Of a stretch of DNA of 64,000 nt, positions 46,591 through 58,182 are shown piece after piece. The stretch is from Massariosphaeria phaeospora (Eukaryota; Ascomycota; Dothideomycetes; Pleosporales): contig JAADJZ010000001.1 of assembly GCA_011032825.1 (NCBI GenBank), forward strand, positions 2,604,001 to 2,668,000. Direction: 5' to 3'. The notes under the pieces were generated by a model that saw nothing but the letters and a program-made list of their open reading frames with translations, made no database searches and had not been told where the DNA came from. The position numbers and the translations under genes are program-made. The stretch's first letter is position 1, and each line of letters opens with the position of its first letter.

Positions 46591-48677
46591 TATATAAGCT
46601 AAGTTAAGAAAGTTTTTTAACGTTTGCGTAAAGCAAAGCTATACTTTAAGCTTAGCAAGTGCGAGTAGCATACATAGCAAACGAAGTACCTAGGTTATAT
46701 TATATGCCTAGAAAAAGTTAAAATTAGCCTAAAACAAATTAGAACGATCTAGAAGTAGCTAATGCTAAATATAGTTTAAAATACTCAAGTATTTATAAGC
46801 TTTATAAACTATTACTAGCGCTTTATTGCTAAGTTTTTTAAGCTTGCTCTACTATTAACTAAACTAACTTAGAAAAAGCTAGAAGCAGCCCGAAGCAAGC
46901 ACGCCTAAAGAAAAGAAAAAAACTAGCGAATTAACTTTAGAACTAAAGCTAAGAAAGCGTTTAAAGAACTTAAAAGTGCTTTTTTTAATATCTCTATTTT
47001 AGCTTATTATAAAGCAAAATAGTTTACAAAGCTCGAAACTAACGCTTCTAAAAGCGCTATTAGTAGAATTCTAAGCTAAAAAGTTTCTAATAGTAAAAAC
47101 AGCAAAAAAAGTGTTTATTAGCGCTTAATTAGTTTTTTCTTGCAGAAAATAAACAAGGCAAAGTATAATTACAATACTTATAATAAAAAGTTGTTAGCAA
47201 TTAACAAAAGTTTGTTATACTTTTGCTATTTTTTTTAAGCATCTCGTTTAATCTCTATACAAACTACAATAACTTACAATAGTTTATAAAAACAAAAACT
47301 TTAAATTCTCATTAAGTTCGCGCTTACAAAAGGTTAACAAAGTACAACTTCGTTATAATTTATTAACCTAAAAAGACAAATCTAGCTAATAGCTTCTTTT
47401 AGCAACTATACTACATAAAGAAAGCTTATGCTTTTGCGCAAAAAAGTAATAAAATCTACGTAGATTTATTATAAGCTTTAATAACTTGTAGTGTCTATAG
47501 TAAGCCCGCTCTAGTAGCAGCAATTACAAAATTAACTAGCTAACTTGCAAAAAAACTAAGCTTACTAACTTTTTTAAAGAAAATAAAAGCTTTAGACTTA
47601 AAAATGCATATTAGAAAAGAACTAACCTAAGCACTCTAGCTTAAGCTCTTAGAGAATAAAATTCTTTTAAGTAATTTAGCAAGCAATTCTGCAAACTTTT
47701 TAGACTTAAACTTAGACTTTAACTTAGAAAACAAGTCTAAACTAGTAAAGCCTATAGTAGCCTAAAATAAACTAAAGCTAGCTGTAACAAAGTAGTTAGA
47801 TACAATCTACTTTGTTACAACGAAAGAAAAAGCAAAAGCTTTTTAAAAATGTTATAACAGCTCGATAGCTAGTTACTTCGGCGTTAAAAAAACTTTAAAG
47901 AAAGTTAAACGCTAATACAAGTAAAAAAGTATAAAAGAAAACGTTAAAAAGTACTACAACAACTGTTTAAAGTATTGCAAATTAGTAGAAGCTAGACATA
48001 GCTTTTACAGACTTTTTATACTTTTGCTAGCGCCTAATAGCCTATAGTGTAATGTTACAATAAACTTTATTACAAAACTTTTACTATTAAAGTATATAAA
48101 GCAAGTATACAATTCTATTTTTATTGTAGTAAACTACTTAACTAAAATAGCCTATTATATTTTAGCTTGCGCTAACTAGACAGCAAAAAACTTTGCAATA
48201 GTTTAAATAAAAAAAATCGTTAGACTTTACAGCGTTTCGAAGAATGTTATTTTAAACTAAAGTTTTATTATAAACTCAAAGTTTTAGAATAGCTTTTGCT
48301 ACTATTTTAGCTTAATAAGCGTTTTCTCTTCTACTTATTACTCTCAAATAGATAATTAAATTAAAAAACAGAATTAAACGCTAGAATAGTACTTTCGATG
48401 TTACTATTGCTTTAAATAGAACAATTAGATTATGTCGTTGCTAGTAGCGAAGTTCGCGTACAACAATAGCTAATACGTAACTACAAAAATTACTTTTTTT
48501 AGTAGCGTACTACAAAGCGTTTTTAAAAGCATTAAATTAGCTTAAAATGCTTTTTAGTAACAAATAGTTGTTTATAAAAACAAGTATAGCAGCTTACATA
48601 ATTGCCTTTTAAGCTAAATGCTAGCGCAAGATTAAAACCGCAAACGCTTATTAAAAAAAGTATTTTAACAAGCGTAA

Positions 48678-48965
48678 TGTAATAGGCTGAAAGCTCTATG
48701 AATTGCTTCGGTCGTAGGACTTTAGTAGCTATTAACACTGTACGTAACAGCTTCGACGATACTCAAAAAAGCTTCGCTAGTTTCTAGTTAACGAAGGCTT
48801 TGCGGTATTAAGTTTTTACATAGCCTTTAAGAGCGCTTCGTAGGTGCTCTAGAAGCTAACTAACTATAAAGTATATAGAGCTTTCTTGTCCGCGCTGTAG
48901 ATAAACTCTATTGAATTTATTACATTCTTTATCTAGAACCTGCTTTCCTAGGCGATTCTCTTTTA
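48678..48965 (+). repeat. 5' LTR of gypsy C
   Basis: 288 bp, TGTAATAGGCTGAAAGCTC to ATTCTCTTTTA, preceded by CGTAA. Its final CA appears as TA, a C-to-T change relative to the other LTR. Confidence 0.88.
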
Positions 48966-51900
48966 TTTAAATTCAATTAATCTCTACGCAGTAAAGATCG
49001 TAAGATTTTCAAAAAGTACAACACTTTTGAAAGTTAAAAGCAACTTCTAAAAAACCCTACGACGCAGCGAAAAAAGTTTTTAAAACTAAATTGCTACGAT
49101 AGACGGCACTTAGAATAAGTATATTTAGATGCTAGTTGTAGAAGCTCGCAGGCTAGAAAGCAAAAGCTAAAGCAGCGAAGCAATTAAAAAAGCTCTACAA
49201 AAGCTAATAAACAACGACAGAATTAATGTAGAAACTTAAAAGATTTGTTTTAATACAGCAGAAGCTACATATACGAAAATATTCGTTGCAAAACTCGTAA
49301 TAGAACTACTCGAAAGAGTAACAAACAATTAGCTACTAGCAACAAAGCTAGTTCTTGCAAGACTTTCGAATTCTAAGCAGCTAGTTAATAACGAAAGTGC
49401 AAAAGTTTAGGCACTTATTGAAATACTACAAAATTAAGTTTGAATTCTCTAGAAAGAAAAGAGAGCTGCGCTAGCAACACCGCTAACTTCTTTTAGTATT
49501 TCAAAAGCTTCTACGCTAATTACAAAGCGCAACAAAATGCCTAACCTAGCTTAGTTCAACGAAACAAAGTTAGACTATAGACAGTTTAAAGTCTAGGTAA
49601 AAAACAAAATGCTTAATAACAAGAACCTAATTAGAAACTTATGCGGCTACATCTACAACTGCCTAACAAAGCAAGTAGCTACTACTAAACTCGCCTAGTA
49701 TTAGAAACACTGTAACGAAATAGCAAAGAAGTTCTAAAAGTACTTTAACGAGTACTACTAGAACTACATGCGAGCGCAGAAAGTGCTCAACTAACTCTTT
49801 GCTTTTAGGCAGAAGAAAATGTTCTTTTAAAAGTACAATAAAGAATTTATGCGCTTTGCGTACAACGCAAAAATAACAAGCAACGTAGCTACATTAAAGA
49901 ACTAGTACAAAGCAAAACTTCGCGCTAATCTACAGAATAAAATAGTTAGCGTTATTGTTTTTTTAGCATAGCAACTTTAAGACCTAATGAAACGAGTTAC
50001 CTAGATTGAAAAAAACCTAAATCGCGCGAAAGCAAACAACTAGTAGTAGATAGTACTAAATTAATCAATAAGCAACACGAAGGCTATAAACTAAAAGCTA
50101 ACGACTAAAGCTGCTACCTAGGCAGTCCGCGCGGCTACTAACAACAAGAAAAAAAAGCGAGCCAAATAAGCAAACAACGCAAAAATAACGAAACAACAAG
50201 AGAATTACCTTTGCTTTCGATGTAGTTTAGTAACTTACATGTTTAATAAATGTAAGCTCGCAGCTCCAAAGAAGCTCGCTACAACTCAAAAAGCAACTTT
50301 TAAACTAGTTAAGACAATAGCAAAAGTTAAAAAAGTTTTCAAGTTTAAAAACTTAGAAAACTAGACACTTCTAACTAAAAGCGCGGTTAGAAGTAGTAGA
50401 AAAAAAACACAGTTTCTTTATTAGATAAGTTTCTAAAGTTTCGCTAGCGCTAGCTAGACAGAAAACTACTTACAGTACATGCAATTATTAATCAATTTAT
50501 TTTTGCTTTAGCAATGCTCGACTTCGAGTGCACTACCTATAGTCTTGTTAGCAAAAAGTTTTGTAAAAAGAACTATTTCTTGCGTATTTTAATAAAAGAA
50601 AAGCTTGTAGTAGGCATTAGCGAACAAGTTGTTAAAGTTACGAAAGCTGCTTAGTTTACAATAAACTTAAACGAGTACGAACAAACAGTTTAAGCGTACG
50701 TTATAACTAAAAATAACAAATACAATATTATCTTAAAGCGCCTATAAATAAACGAAAGCTAGGTAACGCTAGCTTTGGCGAAAAAATTGATTTTTATCTA
50801 TTTAACCGAAACACGCGTGCGAAGCTAGAAAGAAAAAAAGCTTAAACAAAAGCCCTAGCAGGTGTTCGCAGCTGCGTTCGAAATAATAATGCAGCAGTTT
50901 AAAAGAAAAAACTCTAGCGTTAAAATCTTTGCTGCGTTTATAGCGAACATTTAGAAAGCTCTTTAGACTAAAGTAGTAGTTAACCTACGCCTAACGCTGC
51001 TTAACTAGATAAAAGATTAGTATACAGCGTTTATGCAGTTTGAAGCTAACAAATTATTTTCTTACCAAAGCCTAATAGACTACGGCATCGAACTAATTAA
51101 AAAGAACAGAAAAAAAGCAAAGGTCTATAAAACCTTTGTATAACATGTTTAAAAACAAACTATTAGTTTTGCAAAAGCAGCTTACTGCGCATTTAAATCG
51201 CGGGTTTATTAGAGTAAGTTGCTTTTAGGCCGAAGCGCTAGTGTTGTTTGCAAAGAAACTTAGTAAAAAGCTACGCTTTTGCGTAGACTATCGAGCGCTC
51301 AACGCTATTACGAAAAAGAACTAATACTCGCTGCCTTTAATTTACGAAACTCTAAATTAGATTAGCTAGGCTAAATAGTTTACTAAGCTAGACGTTATCT
51401 AGGCCTTTTACAAAGTCTAGATTGCTAAAGAAACAAGTAAAAAACAGTTTTCGTACAAAATTTGAATTGTACAAATAGATAGTTTGCTTATTTAGCTTTG
51501 CTAACACTCTAAGTACGTTCTAGCAGTTTATTAACTACACTTTGCGTAATTACATTAACGTTAACGCTTTTGCATACTTAGATAATGTACTTATCTACTT
51601 TAAAAATTCTTAAAAGAACTACTAGCAACGTGTTAAAAAAGTTGTTAACAAGTTAAAAAAAGCGAGGTTACAACTCGATATTAAGAAATGCAAGTTTAAA
51701 GTAACTAAAACTAAATACTTTAGTTTTATTATCAAAGTAGGCAAAGGAATTAGCATAGATCTAAAAAAAGTCTGCGCAATTTTTAAATAAAAGGCTTTAG
51801 CTTTAGTTAAAAGAGTACAAAGCTTTGTTAGTTTTGCAAACTTTTACTAGCAGTTTATTTGCGCTTTTTTTGCAATTATTTCTTTACTAACAGAGTTAAC

Positions 51901-54349
51901 AAGAAAACGCGTTGAATTTCGTTAAGAGCTCAAACAACAAGAAGCGTTTAACACGCTTAAGAAAAAGTTCATATCTAAGCCGTTATTAGCCTATTTTAAC
52001 TTTAATTTGAAAATCGCTATTAAAGCAGACGCCTTAAGGATAGCTACTAAAAAAGCGCTTTTTTAAAAAGCAAAAAACAACTTGTAGCAAGCAGTAGCTT
52101 ACTACTTTGCTAAAATGTTACTTGCAAAGTCCAACTACACTATTTTCAACAAAAAATTATTAGTAGTAATTAAATGCATTACTAAATAAAAAGCAAAGCT
52201 TAAAGTAGTGCCGAAGATTATAGTTTACACTAATTACAAAAACTTTTTGTACTTTACTACAACAAAGTTACTAACAAAGCAACATGTTTGCTAGGCAAAC
52301 ATTTTTTTTAAATACAACCTAAAGTTTGTGTACCGCTCTAAGGCAGCTAATAAAAAAGCAAACGCTTTTTTACAGAAAAAGCAGAATTTTTTTTAAAACT
52401 AAAACGATGTTCGGCTGAAAAGCCGTAAATTTTAACTCTTTAAACTAACTAGTGTGTTAAACGAGAATAACATTACAAAAAAAACTTTAAGCGTAATCCG
52501 CGCGTTCTCGCTCTATAGCACTTTAATTTCAACGCTAAATGTACTCGCTAGTAGGCTTAATGCTTTTTATAGAGCAAATGTAGCAAAAGCTCTAAAGCAA
52601 AATGTTTCTCTCTAGATTAAAAGTAAAAGCTTTGAAAAGCAAAATGCTGCGGGTTCTAAACAGAATGCTGCTAAACGAGAAAAAAATGCTAGCACGAAGA
52701 ACAATTCTAAGGATAATGCAAAAAAGCTGTTCTTAGATAAACTTTGAAATAGAAAAGTTTAAAAAAACGATTTGTACTAGAAAGCTTTAGAGGCTGTAAA
52801 AAAAAGCTAAACTAAAAAAAGTACTCGTAAGAAGTTTCTTTTAGGCTTTTAATTAAAAGCGTCTTTAGCGAATTGCGCTGTTAAAAACAACGCGCTTCTC
52901 TATTAAAAAAAAAAATAAGTGCCGAAAACGTATCAACTGCGCACTAGATTAATTTTTGAAGCCTACGACTCGCCTATTGCAAAGCATTCTAGCAAAGAGA
53001 ACACTTACAATATTCTTAAAAGAGATTTCTTCTAGCTAAGAATAAGCTTAAACATTTGATAGTACATTGCTAACTACGATGCATGTAAACGAGCAAAACT
53101 ATAGCGAAAAATAAAAAGTAGTTTTCTTCGCTTGCTTCTCGTTCTAGACAGAATCTAGAAAGAACTTTTTATAAACTTTATTACTAACCTGCTAGAAAGC
53201 AAAAAGTGCACGAATCTACTAGTTATTACAGACTAATTAAGCAAGAATATAATCTTAATTTCTATAGCGAAAATTAACGTAGTAACTGTAGCAAAGGTAT
53301 TTATTGAAAAAGTAGTAGCTTACTACTAGCTCTCTAACGCTATTGTTTTTAACTAAGAAGCACAATTTGTAAGTAAATTCTAGAAAACGCTTTGCAAAAA
53401 GCTTAAGATCGTAAAGCAGCTATCTACAGCTTTTTACTCAAAAACTAACAAAGCTACAGAAAAAGCAAATTTAATAATTAAAACTGTCTTAAGGCTGTTT
53501 GTGAATTAGAACTAAAAAAACTAAGCGCAGCTATGCTCTATTGTACAAATCGCAATTCAAAAGCAAAAAGCAGTGTTAACAAAAGTAAGCTCTTTCTTTT
53601 TCTAGCATAGTTACGAGATAGACTTAATCTAGCTCTAAGCAAAGAAAAAAGCGAATACGCTCTACTAGGCAACTTTAGACTCTTAGCAAAGCGCAGCGGA
53701 AATAGCTAAAAAAATAAAAAAAGTTATTAACTTCGCGCAAGCTGCTTTGGCGGAGGCCCAATAGGAGCAGAAAAAATAAGCAAATTAACATAAAAAAAAA
53801 GCGCCGCTGCTTTGAGTAGGAGATAAAGTGTAGTTGCAATATAAAAAACACATCTCTAATAGGCGCTTAAGCAAGAAACTAGACTAGAAAAATAGCAAAT
53901 ATACAGTTTTACAAGTTAAGTTTCTAAGCAACGTAGTTTTAAACACACTTTCTAAGATAAATTTAACATTTTTAATAAATAAGCTTAGACTTGCAGCAGA
54001 CAATTCTTTAAAAAGCTAGACAGTATTCGATTGGCGCTTAGAAAGCGTTACCGTAGAAAGCAAGCAAGAATAGCTAGTCGAGCGCATTACAAGCGAGCGC
54101 TAAAAGAAAGTTAAAAAAAGCCAAAAGCTAGAATATTAGATTAAATAAACTAGCTATAACTAGCCTACATAGGAACTAGCGCTAAAACTCGAAAACATAA
54201 AAGCTTTATCTACCTAGCAAGAATTTTCAGCGGCTTACTAGAACGCCGATGGAAAATTGCCAAAAGACTTTTAAAATAGTACGCTTTTAGAAAGAACGCT
54301 AGAACGCCGACGAAGTAAGTAAATTGCTACAAATTAAAAAAAGAGCTTA

Positions 54350-54637
54350 TGTAATAAGCTGAAAGCCCTATAAATTGCCTTAGTCGTAGAACTTTAGTAG
54401 CTATTAACACTGTACGTAACAGCTTCGACGATACCTAAAAGAGCCTTGCTAGTTTCTAGTTAACAAAAGCTTTGCGGTATTAGGTTTCTACATAGCTTTC
54501 AAAAGCGCTCCGCAGGTGCTCTAGAAGCTAACTAACTATAAAGTATATAGAGCTTTCTTATTCGCGCTGTAGATAAACTCTATCGAATTTATTACATTCT
54601 TTATCTAGAACTTGCTTTTCTAGGCGATTTTCTTTCA
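54350..54637 (+). repeat. 3' LTR of gypsy C
   Basis: 288 bp, TGTAATAAGCTGAAAGCCC to ATTTTCTTTCA, followed by CGTAA. It is preceded by AATTAAAAAAAGAGC, a plausible polypurine tract. Confidence 0.88.
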
Positions 54638-54899
54638 CGTAAAAAGCAAATCTTGCTAAAGCAAAGTAACTAGGTGCTAATTTCAAACCGCTACATAAAA
54701 TCTACTAGGCTAAAGAAAAAGCTTAACTAGAAGTACGTAGAGCTAGGCACTATTGTAAACTAAATTAGCACTAACGCGTACTAAGTAGACTTTTTAAAAT
54801 TAAAAAGTGTTTATCTAGTTTTTTACGTATTTCTGTTAGAACTTTACAACTAGAAAAAGTTAATACTTTTTAAAAGCAAGCTTTTAGTAGATACTTTGC

Positions 54900-55050
54900 G
54901 CACTTTTAAAAACAACGTGTACGACGTTAAAAAAGTGCTTAATAAAAAGAAATCTTTAGTTAGCACCTAAAAGTACCTTGTTAAAAAAAAATTACTTAAA
55001 CAATAAAAACTCTTAAAAACTTAGGCTGAATATAAGTGCAAATGCACTTA
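54900..55050 (+). pseudogene. Chromodomain remnant of the interrupted gypsy
   Basis: NVYDVKKVLNKKKSLVST followed by KYLVK and a Lys/Leu/Asn-rich stretch matches the layout of integrase-linked chromodomains (DxxxVLxxR..YLVKWxGY). The Trp positions are now stops or Lys. It follows, in frame with the restored integrase tail, the gypsy C insertion point. In the family this domain directs insertion to heterochromatin. Confidence 0.6.
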
Positions 55051-55109
55051 ACAATTTTAAAAAAAAAAAATATCAATAGCAAAAGAAATAAAAAACGCAC
55101 TTTAGGCAA

Positions 55110-57054
55110 TGTGCTTTTAAAAAAAAAATAGTTAACACGTTTTACTTTGCTACTTAATGCATAGTTAGCATTAAAATCTTTGAAATTTTAAAACTTTCTA
55201 AGTTACGAAGTTTTTTAAAAGAAATAATATATTATTTTACTATCGCAAGGCATAGCGTTAAAAAAGCTACTTTGTGCTATTATAAGCTAGTGTAACACAC
55301 TTTATAGCAAAGTAAAACAAAGTAGGTTTTAAAAATATATGCATAACTATGCTACTTTTAAGCAAACTGCTTTTATACTAACTACTAAGTATTAGCTTTT
55401 GTTGCGCTAAAATAAAGTTTTAAAACGCTAACGCTGTGCTCGAGAACTATTTCAAGCAAAAAAACTACTTTTAACGCTATAATAGCTCAAAAAGCTGCAA
55501 TCTAACGCTAGGAACTACTAAGCTACTTACAACTTTTTAGCTAAAGTTTATAAACTTTACTTTAAGCAACTTAACTTTCTTTGTAAGCACACTTTTTTGT
55601 ACTTTGTTTTTTTTAACTGCACGCTTTGTAGTTGCGTTGGCAAAATTCGCAAATAGCTAAGCGCGCTCGCAATTTTTTTTAGCTACTAAATTAATAACAA
55701 CGCGAGCTTTTTTAGACTAGAATATGTTAATACGAGTTATAGTAGCTTACAATAAGCTAACATACTTTCTTACGCAAAGTATTAGCTTACTTAATATTCT
55801 TTTAAAGCTTTGCTTTTACTAACTAGTTAAACAATTGCTTAAAGTACTTCTACTAAAAAGCAGTAGCTTTAATAGTACAAACGCAACTATTTAGTTTAAC
55901 CTTAGCATTAAGTTTTTTATTAAAGTTAGTAGATTTATTGTGTAAGTAGAGGTGCGCGCTGTAAAAAGTATATTAGCAACTAAAAACTAAATTAGCACTT
56001 TGCTACACTTTAAGAATTAATAACACATACTTGTTAAGCGTTTTTAAAATGTCTTTGCAAGTTCTACTTATTTTTATTATAGCAAGCTTTACTTTATTGT
56101 TAGTATACTTTTTAAACTAGCAAATAGTTTTGGAAACTTTTTTTTTAGCTTTAAGCGCGCTAGGGGATAGAAGCTTGTACGCAAAGTTAAGAACAACTAC
56201 AAAATAACTTTTGTTGCGAACTTTTTTTAAAGCGAGCACGACTTTTTCTAAATTATTTTAAAGCTCTTTTAGTATTTTATATAAAATTAGAATAGCTTAT
56301 AACGCTCTAAACTAGTTTAAATACGCACTAAATAGCAATCTTAGTTTGTATTAAAACACTAGAAGCATTTTAGATACTTATGCTCTTTGCTTTTGTTGTT
56401 TTTAACAATTTACTTTTAGTACAAACGCTTGTTGAAGTTGTTAACAATAAGCATGCAGCATTTTACTTAGCTTAGGTAATAGTACTTTCTATTGCTTTAG
56501 AACGCAACGCAGCGCGCGCAAAAGTGCACTATAAAGTTGCTATTGTCTAGAATGTCATTGCTAACTCTAGTAATGTTTATGTTAGCTAGTAAAAAATTAA
56601 AAACAGCTAAAGAAAAGCTAACGCGAGCTAATATACGAAAAAAACACTGCTAGTTACACTATTAGCTACTAAACACTCTACAATAGCTTATTATAACTTA
56701 AATCAACTTACTTATTCTAACGTTAACTAATTTTCAAATCTAAAAATTTAGCGAGGTAATGTAAAAATAAAAGTTAAAAAGAGCTAGTACAAGCTATAAG
56801 AAAACTATAGGCAGCACTTGCCGCTAAGCTGAAAATTCGCTAGATTCTGCTAGCAGTACACTTTACCGCTAGCTTTACTAAAAAAAACTTTACTACTTTT
56901 TTACTTTAACTTTACTTGTGTTTGTACTAGTTTGAGGCATTAGTATAGAGCTTTAGAGAGCTATTCTGCTTTACAATAGCCTATATAAGCCTCTATTAAA
57001 GAATTTCAAACGAAGTTAGCTTATAAAACGTTCGAGCTTTTAGAAGAAAAAAAA
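55110..57054. other. AT-rich decayed DNA, family unknown
   Basis: About 1.9 kb with no recognisable transposon domain on either strand, between the chromodomain remnant and the candidate 3' LTR. It may be a further unrecognised insertion or a 3' extension of the element. A polypurine tract (AGAAGAAAAAAAA) ends it at 57054. Confidence 0.5.
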
Positions 57055-57275
57055 TGTAAAGCCAAGTAGCTTTACGTATTTGTTTTTTTTTAATTAATAG
57101 CTACTGTAGGCTATAACGAGCTAGACTAGTTTTTTGCAAAGCTTTTAAAAGTACATCGCACTAAATTGCTGCTAAAACAGCAATTCGTTTCTTTTACACG
57201 AATATACTATTTTTATTACTATACTATTAATCTATTTCAAGTGTTATTAAACCTACGATTAAACGTAGTTTTATA
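57055..57275 (+). repeat. Candidate 3' LTR of the chromodomain gypsy
   Basis: 221 bp matching 35533-35753. The immediately preceding polypurine tract fits the 3' LTR of a plus-strand element. The following five bases (CTAAA) do not match those before the left copy (TATAG). Confidence 0.6.
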
Positions 57276-57680
57276 CTAAAAGCCTAAAGCATTTGTAGCT
57301 GCAAGTAATATATTGTTAATATACTAAGCTAGCGAGCTTACGAAGTTTACTTAGAAAAGTGCAAAGCTTACCTAAGCGCTATATATTAGTTTCGAAATCT
57401 ACTAAAGTTCTACAACTAAAGCAATTTATAAAGCTTTTAGCTTATTACACAAAAAACTAAAGTAGATTACTACTATACTTAGTTACGTTCTAAAATAATA
57501 AGTTCGCAATGCTACGTAGTAAAAACGAAAGCAAATTAAAAGCAAATGTAGAAATAGGTTCTACAAGTTTTAGCCTAAGAATTTGCAAAGCTATGCTAAA
57601 CTAATGCGCTTTTGTTTTCTATTAAACTATTAATACTATGCTTTGCATTAGCTTTTTAATTTTAAAAGCTATTGCACTAC

Positions 57681-58182
57681 TGTTACAAATAAAAACGATA
57701 CTAGGTATTGTAAACTAAGCAACAACGTAAAAAAGTTGTTAGAGCTTGCAAGTTTGCAATACGAAAGTACAACAATGCGCGAAGCAGAATTAAGTTAGTA
57801 GTTACGTAATAGTAATTAGTGCGATTAGAACTTTAGCGAACTAAGAATACTAAGCAGCAAGCGCTTAGCTAGTTTAAAGCGCTTAGCAACTAAGCGTACT
57901 AAGTAAACTAAGCAAAACGCTTTTAGCAAAGAATTATAAAACTATGTAAATTAGCAGAATTTCTTTTATAGTTTAGATTTTTTGTAGTTAACTTATTTAA
58001 GTACATTTTATACATAGATTAAATCTATAGGCAATAGATTGTTACTTCGTTATTCTATTTAAAATAGAATTAAAATTGTTTTTTTTGTTGTTGTTAAGCT
58101 TTTCGAATATAGAACAATTTCTTAGGCGGAATTTCTAAGTCCGATCGCGCAAACTTTCGATAAAAAAACACTTTTAATAACA
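57681..58182 (+). mobile_element. Solo LTR of gypsy family A, inverted
   Basis: 502 bp, TGTTACAAATAAAAACGATA to TTTAATAACA, the reverse complement of the LTRs at 25774-26274 and 32388-32888. There is no polypurine tract before it, no family-A internal sequence after it, and no matching flanking 5-mers. It is therefore called a solo LTR or a recombination product. Confidence 0.8.

Larger units (their letters stand above)
48678..54637 (+). mobile_element. Ty3/gypsy retrotransposon C (full-length, decayed)
   Basis: The LTRs are 288 bp each, at 48678-48965 and 54350-54637, beginning TGTAATA and ending TCTTTCA (TTTTA in the left copy). A perfect 5-bp target duplication CGTAA lies at 48673-48677 and 54638-54642. 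A purine-rich tract precedes the right LTR. Plus-strand remnants are gag at 49540-50040 (KLDYRQFKVWVKNKMLNNKN), a zinc knuckle at about 50205-50265 (CFRCSLVTYMFNKC), protease near 50510-50560 and reverse transcriptase at 51240-51780 (LRFCVDYRALNAITKKN; FAYLDNVLIYF). RNase H follows at 52000-52290, then integrase at 52980-53680 (VFIEKVVAYYxLSNAIVFN), and a C-terminal region to about 54330. It is inserted in the integrase of the chromodomain gypsy, whose frame is restored by its removal. Confidence 0.9.
35533..57275 (+). mobile_element. Chromodomain-type Ty3/gypsy element, with three nested insertions (candidate limits)
   Basis: Candidate 221-bp LTRs lie at 35533-35753 and 57055-57275 (TGTAAAG.. 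to ..TTTATA), the second preceded by a polypurine tract AGAAGAAAAAAAA. Coding remnants on + occur in order: gag zinc-knuckle remnant near 43440; protease in the open frame 43610-43924 (AIVDSRAYFNILLAIVAKEQ); reverse transcriptase at 44440-44745 and 46593-46760 (VKKVF..KLYFKLSKCE-type box); integrase at 47930-48675. After the last insertion comes the integrase tail and a chromodomain-like NVYDVKKVLNKKKSLVST then KYLVK at about 54900-54990. It is interrupted by 36603-43074, 44747-46590 and 48678-54637; removing the last two restores the frame. The outer 5-mers do not match and 55.1-57.05 kb is unexplained, so the LTR assignment is tentative. Confidence 0.6.
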
